54,979 nt of DNA. It comes from an uncultured Microbacteriaceae bacterium (lineage in GTDB: Bacteria; Actinomycetota; Actinomycetes; Actinomycetales; Microbacteriaceae). Below the pieces are notes generated by a model, which searched no databases, had not been told where the DNA came from, and was given only the letters and a program-made list of their open reading frames with translations. The DNA lies in the NCBI GenBank assembly GCA_903859205.1, contig CAIOLM010000012.1, positions 1 to 54,979 on the forward strand. Reading direction: 5' to 3'. This document shows positions 1-9,583 of this stretch, in pieces. Within the stretch, counting starts at the first letter, position 1; every line of letters starts with the position of its first letter. A program made the position numbers and the translations under genes.

Positions 1-938
1 GGCGGATTGAACAAGATCAGGTCGGCGCTGGAATCGGGCTGGCTGGCCAGAGCATCGTCACGAACAACGGTGACTCGATCGGCGAGGTCGTTCGCGTCGA
101 TAGTCGCCTGGGCCGAAGCCACGGCAGCGGCCGACTGGTCACTTGCGATGACGTTGGCCTGCGGACGCAGGCGAGCGATGGCGGTTGCGAGCACTGCGGT
201 GCCGCATCCGAAGTCGATAATGCGCGTCGCGTCGGCCGGTGTTTGGTCGAGCACGTTGAGGAGCTCGCGGGTTCCGATGTCGAGGTTGATACCCGCGAAG
301 ACGCCGCCCTGCGCGTAGATGGTCATGTCGAGCATGTCGTAGCGCTTCGACTTGGGCCAGAAGGCCAGGTCGGCAAGCCCTGCTTCAGCAATCGGCCCGC
401 GGGCGCGAAGCACACGACTCTTTTGAACAGCCAAGCTCGCGGTGACTTTTTCGAAGTACTGCTTCATGACGTCATTCATGCCCAGCGTCATGTGCTTGAT
501 GCGACCGCCGGCAAACGCCAAAACGTCATCGGCGGCGTGAGCCGCGATGAGCGCACTCCACTGGTCGAGCTGGTCGAGCGAGCGCGGCAGGCGCAGTGCC
601 ACAATTCGTGCACCCTCGACAAGCGCCGGCTCGAGACCTAGCTGGGTGAAACCCTTGACCCCGGTGAGGTCGGCGTTGTTCTCGAGGGCGAGTTCGCCCG
701 AGCGGGCATCCTGGTGAACACGCACCGAGGTGAAGCCCAGTTCGGCGATAGCCCCCAGAGTGATCGCACCAAAGTTATCGCCAATGACGACGAGCCCGGC
801 TTCGAGCAGGCTCGGGTCGGAGCGCACCTCATGCTCGAGCTCGGTGAGCAAGAGTCGGTCGGCGGCATCAACCGCGACGAGCTCCGGGGATTCGAGGTCG
901 GGCCAGCGGCGAAGTTGCTCGAAGGGCAGTGCGGTCAT
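1..938 (-). CDS. Class I SAM-dependent methyltransferase, RsmC/RlmG-like (C-terminus cut by window edge)
   Basis: Reading leftward from ATG at 938, an open frame runs off the left edge with 312 complete codons. The N-terminal half is a degenerate methyltransferase-like domain. The second half (from about residue 220) has a SAM-binding motif I (IIDFGCGTAVLATAIA) and ends in the window with DLILFNPP. That NPP motif is typical of N2-guanine or N6-adenine RNA methyltransferases, and the two-domain layout fits RsmC/RlmG, which methylate a guanine of 16S or 23S rRNA. The start overlaps the hspR stop by 4 bp (ATGA), so it is probably the last gene of the dnaK operon. The family call is good; the exact target base cannot be told. 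Confidence 0.75.
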   Translation of the reverse strand, partial: MTALPFEQLRRWPDLESPELVAVDAADRLLLTELEHEVRSDPSLLEAGLVVIGDNFGAITLGAIAELGFTSVRVHQDARSGELALENNADLTGVKGFTQLGLEPALVEGARIVALRLPRSLDQLDQWSALIAAHAADDVLAFAGGRIKHMTLGMNDVMKQYFEKVTASLAVQKSRVLRARGPIAEAGLADLAFWPKSKRYDMLDMTIYAQGGVFAGINLDIGTRELLNVLDQTPADATRIIDFGCGTAVLATAIARLRPQANVIASDQSAAAVASAQATIDANDLADRVTVVRDDALASQPDSSADLILFNP

Positions 939-1351
939 TGCAGACGTCCAAACGGTCGATAAATGACGACCTCATTGTTTTTGCGGGCGCGGGTACCAGC
1001 CCGCAACGATTGCACACCCTCAGCACCCGCAGCGAAAACGCGCCGACCTGGCTGGGAAAGCACCGCCTCGGCAAGTGCGTGTTCGAGCTCACGAACGCGA
1101 GCGGCAAGTTCGTCGCGCTGGTCTTCCAGCTCAAGAATTCGACGGATGCCCTCGAGTGTGATGCCCTCGGCACTGAGCCTGGCTACCTCGCGCAGCTTGG
1201 CGATATCGCGCAGCGAGTACCTGCGCGAGAGCCCAGCCGTTCGGCCCGGTTCGACGAGACCAAGGCGGTCATACTGACGAAGAGTTTGGGGGTGAAGCTC
1301 GGCCAGTTCGGCGGCCATCGAGATGGTGAAGATGGGTTGCGTCTCATCCAT
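935..1351 (-). CDS. hspR: HspR, MerR-family heat-shock repressor
   Basis: A 138-residue protein with an N-terminal MerR winged helix (ISMAAELAELHPQTLRQYDRLGL, residues ~10-32, then GLSRRYSLRDIAKLREV) and a coiled-coil-like tail (about 70-100). HspR represses the dnaK operon by binding HAIR inverted repeats, with DnaK as co-repressor in known actinobacteria. Its position as the distal gene of dnaK-grpE-dnaJ-hspR is the classic actinobacterial arrangement. Two HAIR-like sites upstream of dnaK (4859-4879 and 4913-4933) are its likely targets, which gives an autoregulatory loop. It overlaps the downstream methyltransferase start by 4 bp. Confidence 0.93.
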   Translation of the reverse strand: MDETQPIFTISMAAELAELHPQTLRQYDRLGLVEPGRTAGLSRRYSLRDIAKLREVARLSAEGITLEGIRRILELEDQRDELAARVRELEHALAEAVLSQPGRRVFAAGAEGVQSLRAGTRARKNNEVVIYRPFGRLQ

Positions 1352-1360
1352 GTTCGTGAC

Positions 1361-2320
1361 CTATCGACGAGCCTTCGCGAGCAGATCAGCGCGCGGGTTC
1401 TCGCTGGGAGCAGCAGCCGCGAAAGCTTGCAGCGCCTCGGTCGCCTTGGCGTCGAGGTGGCTTGGAACGGCAACCTGAACCACGGCGAGCAAATCGCCCT
1501 GGGCCTTGGCGGTCTTAACACCGCGACCCTTGACGCGAAGAACGCGGCCGCTCGGGGTGCCGGGCGCGACCTTGAGCTTGACCGGCTCACCCTCGAGGGT
1601 GGGCACTTCGATGGTTGCGCCGAGTGTGGCCTCAACAAACGTAACCGGAACATTCACGCGCACGTTGTCGCCGTCACGCTCGAACACCGGATGCTTGCCC
1701 ACCGTCACGGTGAGAACGATGTCGCCCGGGGCTCCGCCATCCTGACTTGGGTGCCCCTTGCCGCGCAGACGAATCTTTTGCCCGTCCACGGTTCCGGCAG
1801 GAATCTTGACCTTGACGGTTCCGCCCGGGGTGCCGAGGCTCATGGTGTCGCCGTGGATTGCCTCGAAGAAGTCGACCGTCACACCCGAAACGATGTCTTG
1901 ACCCTTGGTGGGTCCGCCCCAGCCGCGGAATCCGCCACTGGACTGGCCGAAACGGCTGCCGCCGCCCTGGCCGAAGAGGTTGCCAAAGATGTCGCCGAAG
2001 TCGGCCTGTTGCTGGCCGCCTCCGAACATGCCACTCATGTTGTCGTAGCCACCACCGGCACCGGGCGCGGTGAACCTGGCACCCGAACCCATCGCGCGAA
2101 CCTGGTCGTACTCCTTGCGCTGTGTGGCGTCGGAGAGAACCGAGTAAGCCTCGCTGATCTCTTTGAACTTGGCTTCTGCCTTGGCGTCGCCGGCGTTCGA
2201 GTCGGGGTGGAACTCACGTGCGAGCTTGCGATAAACCTTCTTGAGCTCAGCGTCGCTGATGTCTTTGGAGACGCCCAGCGTCTTATAGAAATCTTTGTCG
2301 AACCAGTCTTGACTAGCCAC
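1361..2320 (-). CDS. dnaJ: DnaJ-type co-chaperone without the zinc-finger domain (CbpA/type II-like)
   Basis: A 319-residue J-protein that stimulates DnaK ATPase and delivers substrates. The J domain covers residues ~10-75 with the HPD triad at 38-40. A Gly/Phe-rich linker follows (about 95-140, with repeated GGG, FGD and FGN). Two beta-rich substrate-binding domains follow (about 150-300). The four CxxCxGxG repeats of canonical DnaJ are absent: there is no cysteine in the protein. This makes it a CbpA-like type II J-protein, although it sits in the operon position of actinobacterial dnaJ1, which usually has the zinc finger. It lies 17 bp after grpE and 9 bp before hspR. Confidence 0.9.
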   Translation of the reverse strand: MASQDWFDKDFYKTLGVSKDISDAELKKVYRKLAREFHPDSNAGDAKAEAKFKEISEAYSVLSDATQRKEYDQVRAMGSGARFTAPGAGGGYDNMSGMFGGGQQQADFGDIFGNLFGQGGGSRFGQSSGGFRGWGGPTKGQDIVSGVTVDFFEAIHGDTMSLGTPGGTVKVKIPAGTVDGQKIRLRGKGHPSQDGGAPGDIVLTVTVGKHPVFERDGDNVRVNVPVTFVEATLGATIEVPTLEGEPVKLKVAPGTPSGRVLRVKGRGVKTAKAQGDLLAVVQVAVPSHLDAKATEALQAFAAAAPSENPRADLLAKARR

Positions 2321-2337
2321 GGGTGCCTCCTTTCGAC

Positions 2338-2937
2338 CTAGGCGGGAACTGCGACGACGACCTTGGCCGCACGAACCTGCGTGCTGCCAAGTTGGTAACC
2401 CACCTCGACAACATCCAAAATCGTGGCCTCGGTTACATCTGGCGAAGGCTGCTGCACGATTGCCTCGTGCAGGTTGGGGTCAAATGCCTCGCCGGCAACG
2501 GCGTAGGGCTTCAGGCCCATGCGTTCGATGACCGCGCGAAGCTTGCCCGAGATGGCGGCAAGTGGGCTGCCCTCGACCAAGTCGCCGTGTTTCTCCGCCC
2601 GATCAATGTCGTCGAGTACAGGAAGCAGCATGCGAACGGTGTCACCGATTACGCGCTCTCGCTCAACGTCGCGGTTGGCCTCGGTGCGCTTACGGTAGTT
2701 GGCGTATTCCGCGGTGACTCGTTGCAGGTCTGCAAGACGCTCCGCGGCCAGGTCGTCGGCGGCCTTCTCCAAGAAAGAGAGGTCGGTGTCGTCGAGCGAG
2801 GTTTCTACGTCGGCGTCTTCAACCGATTCGGGTGCACCGTCGTAGCCGGGCTCCTGAAGCGGGGTGTCTTGGGCGAACTCGGGTTCGGGGGAGCCCGCAG
2901 GCTCCCCCTCCCCGTTGACGTTCTGGTCGTCGGCCAT
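2338..2937 (-). CDS. grpE: GrpE nucleotide exchange factor
   Basis: A 199-residue protein with an acidic, disordered N-terminus (about 1-60), a long helical segment (EKAADDLAAERLADLQRV, about 57-100) and the C-terminal beta domain with the GrpE signature region (PYAVAGEAFDPNLHEAI, then a valine-rich GYQLGSTQVRAAKVVV). It releases ADP from DnaK. It starts 2 bp after the dnaK stop codon, so translation is probably coupled to dnaK. Length and domain order are normal for the family. Confidence 0.94.
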   Translation of the reverse strand: MADDQNVNGEGEPAGSPEPEFAQDTPLQEPGYDGAPESVEDADVETSLDDTDLSFLEKAADDLAAERLADLQRVTAEYANYRKRTEANRDVERERVIGDTVRMLLPVLDDIDRAEKHGDLVEGSPLAAISGKLRAVIERMGLKPYAVAGEAFDPNLHEAIVQQPSPDVTEATILDVVEVGYQLGSTQVRAAKVVVAVPA

Positions 2938-2939
2938 GT

Positions 2940-4808
<1,869 letters not shown>

Positions 4809-4858
4809 ATCTGTGTTTCTCCTTGTTTTCGTTGAGTATTTCTAAGTCTTTATGCGAA

Positions 4859-4879
4859 CTTGCGTCGCATTGACTCAAG
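4859..4879 (-). promoter_or_regulatory. HAIR operator (HspR binding site), proximal copy
   Basis: On the minus strand this reads CTTGAGT-N7-ACGCAAG. The published HAIR consensus is CTTGAGT-N7-ACTCAAG, so 13 of 14 arm positions match. It overlaps the -10/start-site region of the proposed dnaK promoter, where bound HspR would block transcription. Confidence 0.8.
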
Positions 4880-4906
4880 TTTGACACCTGTGGATAACTT
4901 TGTCAA
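4878..4906 (-). promoter_or_regulatory. Proposed dnaK promoter with a DnaA box in the spacer
   Basis: On the minus strand TTGACA (4901-4906) is followed after 17 bp by CAAACT (4878-4883), a good -35 and a weak -10. The spacer contains TTATCCACA (4889-4897), a perfect DnaA box. The element lies between the two HAIR sites. Placement is inferred from sequence only; an alternative would use TTGAGT inside the proximal HAIR as the -35. Confidence 0.5.
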
Positions 4907-4912
4907 CTCAAA

Positions 4913-4933
4913 CTTGATAAGGATTGGCTCAAG
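4913..4933 (-). promoter_or_regulatory. HAIR-like operator (HspR binding site), distal copy
   Basis: It has the spacing of HAIR, CTTGA-N11-TCAAG, and the palindrome extends to eight perfect bases per arm (AAACTTGA and TCAAGTTT, 4910-4936). Three of 14 HAIR positions deviate, all near the inner ends. It lies just upstream of the proposed -35, so the two operators flank the dnaK promoter. Confidence 0.68.
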
Positions 4934-4991
4934 TTTGAAAAGTTCACGGTTTCGCCACTTTTTTTGTTGTCGCTCGAGGCACCTTGCCCAC

Positions 4992-4997
4992 TAGCCT
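4992..4997 (+). promoter_or_regulatory. -10 element for leaderless transcription of the UMF1-type transporter
   Basis: TAGCCT lies six bases before ATG 5004, so the transcript should start at or next to the start codon. No Shine-Dalgarno is present. A loose -35 (TTGTCG, 4967-4972) is 19 bp upstream. The same arrangement recurs at many genes of this window. Confidence 0.55.
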
Positions 4998-5003
4998 GAG
5001 TGC

Positions 5004-6374
5004 ATGACCGCCAACGTAGACGCTCGCCCCGCACCTCGCCGCCAAGTCATTTCCTGGGGACTATGGAACTGGGGCGCCGATGCATACAACATCGTCATTC
5101 TGACCTTCGTCTTCTCGGTGTACATGGTCTCGAGCTACTTTGTAGATCCGGCCATCGTCGAGGCTTACAACAAGGCTGGTGGTGCCGCAGGCACGGGGCC
5201 GGCAAAGGTTGCGTTCGACACGGCGACGACGCATCTCACGAGCGACTTCAGCCTGATTATTACGATCAGTGCGATTGTTCTCGCCGTGCTCGCCCCAGTC
5301 ATCGGACAAAGCGCCGACCGCGGCGGCCGACGCAAGCACTGGCTCGGCATCTACACCGGCTTGATGCTGGTGACCTGCTGCATGCTCTTCTTCGTGCAAG
5401 GTCAGCCCAGCTTCTTCTGGATGGGCGCCATTTTGATTGGCGCCGGTGGCATCTTCTACGAGCTGGCGAGCGTGAACTACAACGCGATGCTCGTCCAGAT
5501 CTCAACGTCGAAAAACATCGGGCGCGTCTCCGGCTTTGGCTGGGGAATGGGTTACCTCGGCGGAATCGTCTTGCTCCTGGTCTCCTTGGTGGGCTTCATC
5601 TTGGGTGACGGACCTTACCTGTTCGGGATCACGAGCGACAACGGAATGAACATCCGCGTGATCGCAATCTTGGTAGCCGTGTGGTGTCTGATCTTCACGC
5701 TGCCGGTTCTATTCACCGTGCCCGAGAACGCGGCCCTCGAGCCGGGCAAGCGCATCGGGCCAATCGAGTCATACAGACTCGTCTTTCGTTCGATTGCCCG
5801 CCTGTTCCAGAACGACCGCCAGACATTCAACTTCATGCTCGCCAGCATGATCTTCAGGGATGGCCTGGCCGCCGTCTTCACGTTCGGCGGCATCCTCGCT
5901 GCCACCGTGTTCGGCTTCGGCAAGACCGAGGTCATTCTGTTTGCCGTCGCAGCGAACGTGATCGCGGGTATCGGCGTCTTCGTCGGTGGCGCACTGGACG
6001 ACAAGTTCGGTGGCAAGGCCGTCATCGTCGGAGCTCTGGTCACGATGTCAATTGCCGGCATCGCCATGTTCTTCTTGCACGCCGAGGGCAAGACGGCCTT
6101 CTGGGTCTGCGGTCTGGTGCTGTGCCTGTGCGTCGGCCCAGCGCAGTCGTCCTCGCGTTCGCTCATGGCGCGCCTGGCGCCGGTGGGCAATGAAGGCGAG
6201 ATCTTCGGCCTCTACGCCATGACCGGCAAAGCCACCATTTTCATCGGCTCAGCCATGTTCTACGCCTTCGTGACAATCTTCGGCGCGACCTACTGGGGCA
6301 TCCTCGGAATCATCATCGTGATTCTGGCCGGCCTGTTCCTGTTGCTCCCCGTCAAGGTTGGAGCTCGTCGCTAG
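5004..6374 (+). CDS. MFS transporter, UMF1 (Atg22-like) family
   Basis: A 456-residue protein with about 12 predicted membrane helices. The opening SWGLWNWGADAYNIVILTFVFSVYM and the DRGGRRKHWL loop after TM2 resemble the UMF1/Atg22-type MFS family. Yeast Atg22 exports amino acids from the vacuole; the substrates of bacterial members are not settled. The gene is alone on the plus strand, and its stop TAG (6372-6374) overlaps the stop of crtEb on the other strand in a shared CTAG. Nothing nearby indicates a substrate. Confidence 0.82.
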   Translation: MTANVDARPAPRRQVISWGLWNWGADAYNIVILTFVFSVYMVSSYFVDPAIVEAYNKAGGAAGTGPAKVAFDTATTHLTSDFSLIITISAIVLAVLAPVIGQSADRGGRRKHWLGIYTGLMLVTCCMLFFVQGQPSFFWMGAILIGAGGIFYELASVNYNAMLVQISTSKNIGRVSGFGWGMGYLGGIVLLLVSLVGFILGDGPYLFGITSDNGMNIRVIAILVAVWCLIFTLPVLFTVPENAALEPGKRIGPIESYRLVFRSIARLFQNDRQTFNFMLASMIFRDGLAAVFTFGGILAATVFGFGKTEVILFAVAANVIAGIGVFVGGALDDKFGGKAVIVGALVTMSIAGIAMFFLHAEGKTAFWVCGLVLCLCVGPAQSSSRSLMARLAPVGNEGEIFGLYAMTGKATIFIGSAMFYAFVTIFGATYWGILGIIIVILAGLFLLLPVKVGARR

Positions 6375-7252
6375 ACGAACACCCAGTGCACGATGAGCAA
6401 CATCGTCACGACAAAGCCCACAAAGAAGTTGATGGCTAAGAAGAATCGCCAGCCTCGGTTAGCGCGCTCGCAGTCGGCGTCGCTCAAGTTTCTAAACGGG
6501 AAGACCATCGCCGCATAGGGCAGCGCCAAGAACGACGCGTAGAACAGCGGCCATGACTCTTTGCCCGTGCCGGCGGCAAAGAAAATCACGATGCCCGCAG
6601 CGAGGTATGCGGTGAGGGCGAACCGCGAAGTCCAGGCTGCCCCAATCACGGTTGCGATGGAGCTGAGCCCACCCTCGCGGTCGGCCTGAATGTCTTGCAC
6701 TGCGCCGAACGCGTGTGAGGCAATGCCCCACAAGAAGTAGGCGACCAGGATGCCCCAGAGCGCGGGCGTGAAAAATGCGCCCGCCAGTACGAGGCCATAA
6801 ATTGCCGGGCTCACGAAGTGCGTGCTCGAGGTGATCGAATCTAAGAACGGAACCTCTTTGAAGCGCAAGCCCCTCATTGAGTACGCAACGACTGCAAACA
6901 TGCTGACGGCGAGAACGAGCCAAGAGAGCGGGTTGCCCACCGCCACAAGATAGATCAGGAACGGCACATTGGTGATGAGCACCGCCCAGAGCGTGATGCG
7001 GTGCATTCGGGGGTCGAGCACCGCGCCTTCAACGCCACCCTTGCGGGGGTTGCGCATGTCTGACTCGTAATCGAACACATCGTTGATGCCATACATCGCC
7101 AAGTTGTAGGGCACCAAGAAAAATATCGTGCCGATGATGAACGTGGCATCGACCTGACGCGTCGTCATGAGGTAGGCGGCAGCAAAGGGAAACGCCGTGT
7201 TCACCCACGACAGCGGGCGAGAAGAAACGAAGAGCTGCTTCAGGATGTTCAC
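6371..7252 (-). CDS. crtEb: Lycopene elongase / prenyltransferase CrtEb
   Basis: A 293-residue UbiA-superfamily membrane prenyltransferase with seven to nine helices. The first Asp-rich motif is NDVFDYESD (~60), the second is DIQADREGG (~185). In C50-carotenoid pathways CrtEb adds two C5 units to lycopene, giving flavuxanthin. The GTG start at 7252 is chosen because it overlaps the TGA of the preceding cyclase gene (GTGA); a longer upstream frame exists but has no start signal. It is the last gene of crtB-crtI-crtYe-crtYf-crtEb. Confidence 0.88.
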   Translation of the reverse strand: MNILKQLFVSSRPLSWVNTAFPFAAAYLMTTRQVDATFIIGTIFFLVPYNLAMYGINDVFDYESDMRNPRKGGVEGAVLDPRMHRITLWAVLITNVPFLIYLVAVGNPLSWLVLAVSMFAVVAYSMRGLRFKEVPFLDSITSSTHFVSPAIYGLVLAGAFFTPALWGILVAYFLWGIASHAFGAVQDIQADREGGLSSIATVIGAAWTSRFALTAYLAAGIVIFFAAGTGKESWPLFYASFLALPYAAMVFPFRNLSDADCERANRGWRFFLAINFFVGFVVTMLLIVHWVFV

Positions 7253-7629
7253 TTCGAGCTCCCCGCCGGCTTGCCCTTGAGCGGTCCGAAGTGGCCGAGC
7301 ACTCCCCACAGCGTCGGAAGTACGAGCACTGCGGCGACCGTGTACGCAAAGTCCTCGATGGGAGCGATGCCGATCATGATTCCGCTGATCTTGGCGGGGT
7401 CGTAGGCGACGATGCCGGCGCCGATGATGAGGTTATCGAATACGGCGGTGAAGACGAGGAGCACCAGCAGCGTCAACGCGTATTTCACCAGAAGGTTGGG
7501 TCGACGGGCTGAACGGGATGTTGACCTTTGGCCCCGCCGTCGCATCTGCACGCCGATGACCGCCATGCTGGCCACAAAAAAGACGAGTGCGACCGCGAGA
7601 AACACCGAGTTGAGCAACGAATACGTCAT
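7249..7629 (-). CDS. crtYf: C50 carotenoid epsilon-cyclase subunit CrtYf (CrtYd-like)
   Basis: A 126-residue membrane protein of the heterodimeric lycopene-cyclase family, with about three helices. The conserved acidic patches are FDNLIIGAGIVAYD and GIAPIEDFAY. With CrtYe it cyclises the C50 intermediate, giving a decaprenoxanthin-type end product, or a sarcinaxanthin-type one if the pair acts as CrtYg/CrtYh. Sequence alone does not decide the ring type. It overlaps its neighbours on both sides by 3-4 bp, so the partners are made together. Confidence 0.83.
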   Translation of the reverse strand: MTYSLLNSVFLAVALVFFVASMAVIGVQMRRRGQRSTSRSARRPNLLVKYALTLLVLLVFTAVFDNLIIGAGIVAYDPAKISGIMIGIAPIEDFAYTVAAVLVLPTLWGVLGHFGPLKGKPAGSSK

Positions 7630-7961
7630 CGCTCACCCCGCAGCTTCAGGGCGGTAAGGGCACGACCAACGAACTCGAATAGGTTCATCGTCAAGTAACA
7701 CAGCAGGGCCAGAAAGAAGACCTCTTCGAGGGGCAGCTCCGGCGCGAGCTGAATGCCCGTGACGAAGGGTGAAGCTCCCCGAAAGAAAACGCCCGAGTTA
7801 ATGCCCGCGAGGTCCCACCCGATAAAAAACGCAAGCCCAACGACCAGAACCACAACGGCACGGCGCCAGTGCTGCCAAAAGAACAGTTTGTATCGCCGGT
7901 CCAGAATCACCATTCCGGCCAGCGAGAGGAGCAGAGCGAGCAAATACGCCCAGCTGGTCAT
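7626..7961 (-). CDS. crtYe: C50 carotenoid epsilon-cyclase subunit CrtYe (CrtYc-like)
   Basis: A 111-residue, three-helix membrane protein. It carries the ELPLEEVFF motif characteristic of this small lycopene-cyclase subunit family and an N-terminal LDRRYKLFFW segment. It acts as a heterodimer with the product of the next gene (4-bp overlap at 7626-7629). Its start overlaps the crtI stop. Confidence 0.83.
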   Translation of the reverse strand: MTSWAYLLALLLSLAGMVILDRRYKLFFWQHWRRAVVVLVVGLAFFIGWDLAGINSGVFFRGASPFVTGIQLAPELPLEEVFFLALLCYLTMNLFEFVGRALTALKLRGER

Positions 7962-9583
7962 CGATCTACCGTCGGAAACAGCGGCTCGGGCAGAGCCTCA
8001 GTGCTGGTGTCACCGCGCAGTCGCTTGAGCAACACCTCGGCGCTGATCAGGCACATCGGCAAACCAATGCCCGGGATGGTCGAGCCGCCGACATAGAAAA
8101 GGCCGTCGACCTTCTTGCTGACGTTGCCGGCCCTAAAGAACGCGCTCTGGCTCAGAATGTGGCTTGGCCCCAGTGCGCTTCCGCGCCACGAGTTCAGGTC
8201 GCCGGCGAAGTCGGCCGGGCCAACGGTGCGACGAACCACAATGCGCTGCGCGAGGTCGGGAACGTTCGCCCACTCGGCAATCTGCGCAATAGCCGCATCC
8301 GCAATCTGTTCGACCTGCTTGTCGCCCTTGCGGTTTTGTCCGCCCTTGCCGATCGAAACATCGGCGGGAATCGGAACCAAAATGAACAGGTTCGTGTCGC
8401 CGGCAGGGGCGACTTCAGCATCGGTTGCACTGGGCTTGCAAACGTAGATGGATGCCGGGTTAGGCACGCTCGTCGGCTCGTTGAAGATGCGCCCGAAGTT
8501 GTCGTGCCAGTCGCTCGTAAACAAGAGGGTGTGGTGCTCGAGCGAGGGAACCTCGCCCTTGACTCCCAGGTAAACCAGCACCGCAGATGGGCCGGGCACG
8601 CGCTTCTCCCACCAGCTCGCGGGGTAGGTCTGCAGGTTCGGCGGCAACAGCTGCGTCTCAGAGAAGTGCAGGTCAGCTGCAGACACAACCACGTCAGCGG
8701 TCAAAGTCTTGATGGTTCCGGTTGGCGACGCGTACTCGACGCCCTGAACGCTGGCCTTCTTGCGGTGGCCGCCGGGGTTCACGGTGGTCAGGATGCGCGT
8801 GACGTTGGCTCCCGGAATGATGTTCACTCCCTCGCGACGGGCGAGTGAGGCAATCGTCTCAATGACTTTGGTGAACCCGCCCTGAGCATAGAGAACACCG
8901 TCTTCGAGGTCGAGGTAGCTCATCAGGTGGTACATGCTCGGCGTGATGTAGGGGCTCGATCCGAGGAACACGGCCGGGTAGCCCAGTACCTGCTGCAAGC
9001 GGTTGTCTTTCACGTATCGAGCAGCGAAGTCGGCCAGGCTCTCGCGTAGCAGCCGGACAAGCTTGGGTGTGCGCTTGAGCACGTTGGCCTGCACCAGAGG
9101 GCCAAACTTTTCGAAGCTCGTGTAGAGAAAACGCTCCTTAGCGATCTCGTAGGTGTCGCGAGCCGAAGCGAGGTAGCGCTCCATGGCTTTGCGCGAACCG
9201 GGCTCCATCTTTTCGAAGGCATCGAGGTTCTTCTCACGGTCGGCACGAATATCCAATTTGGTGGGCTTTTTCTTGGAGCCGTTCTTGGCCGTCTCGCCCT
9301 CGAACAGAACGCGGTAGCCCGGGTCAAGTTTGCTCAGGTTCAACTGCTCGTCGCTCGAGGTTCCGAGCAACTTGTAGAAGTGATCGAACACTTCGGGCAT
9401 GAGGTACCACGACGGGCCAGTGTCAAAGCGAAAGCCCTTAGACGCCCACGAGCCGGCACGACCACCGAGAGTCGGGTGCTTCTCGAGCAGAGTGACGTCG
9501 TAGCCGTCGCGGGCGAGGAGTGCTGCAGATGCCAAGCCGGCAATTCCGCCGCCAATCACGATCACGGATGTGGGAGTGGTCAT
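7958..9583 (-). CDS. crtI: Phytoene desaturase CrtI
   Basis: A 541-residue FAD-dependent desaturase that converts phytoene to lycopene. The N-terminal dinucleotide fold is intact (VIVIGGGIAGLASAALLARDG, then LLEKHPTLGGRAGSW). The C-terminal signature GLFYVGGSTIPGIGLPMCLISAEVL marks the bacterial CrtI family. A Lys-rich insertion (KNGSKKKPTKLDIRADREKN) lies near residue 90-110. It overlaps crtB and crtYe by 4 bp each. It supplies lycopene for the downstream elongase and cyclases. Confidence 0.95.
   Translation of the reverse strand: MTTPTSVIVIGGGIAGLASAALLARDGYDVTLLEKHPTLGGRAGSWASKGFRFDTGPSWYLMPEVFDHFYKLLGTSSDEQLNLSKLDPGYRVLFEGETAKNGSKKKPTKLDIRADREKNLDAFEKMEPGSRKAMERYLASARDTYEIAKERFLYTSFEKFGPLVQANVLKRTPKLVRLLRESLADFAARYVKDNRLQQVLGYPAVFLGSSPYITPSMYHLMSYLDLEDGVLYAQGGFTKVIETIASLARREGVNIIPGANVTRILTTVNPGGHRKKASVQGVEYASPTGTIKTLTADVVVSAADLHFSETQLLPPNLQTYPASWWEKRVPGPSAVLVYLGVKGEVPSLEHHTLLFTSDWHDNFGRIFNEPTSVPNPASIYVCKPSATDAEVAPAGDTNLFILVPIPADVSIGKGGQNRKGDKQVEQIADAAIAQIAEWANVPDLAQRIVVRRTVGPADFAGDLNSWRGSALGPSHILSQSAFFRAGNVSKKVDGLFYVGGSTIPGIGLPMCLISAEVLLKRLRGDTSTEALPEPLFPTVDR

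Noticed and set aside
929-2341. Plus-strand 470-residue open frame over hspR-dnaJ
   Set aside because: It is the antisense shadow of two well-recognised genes; the product has no known motif and an unusual composition.
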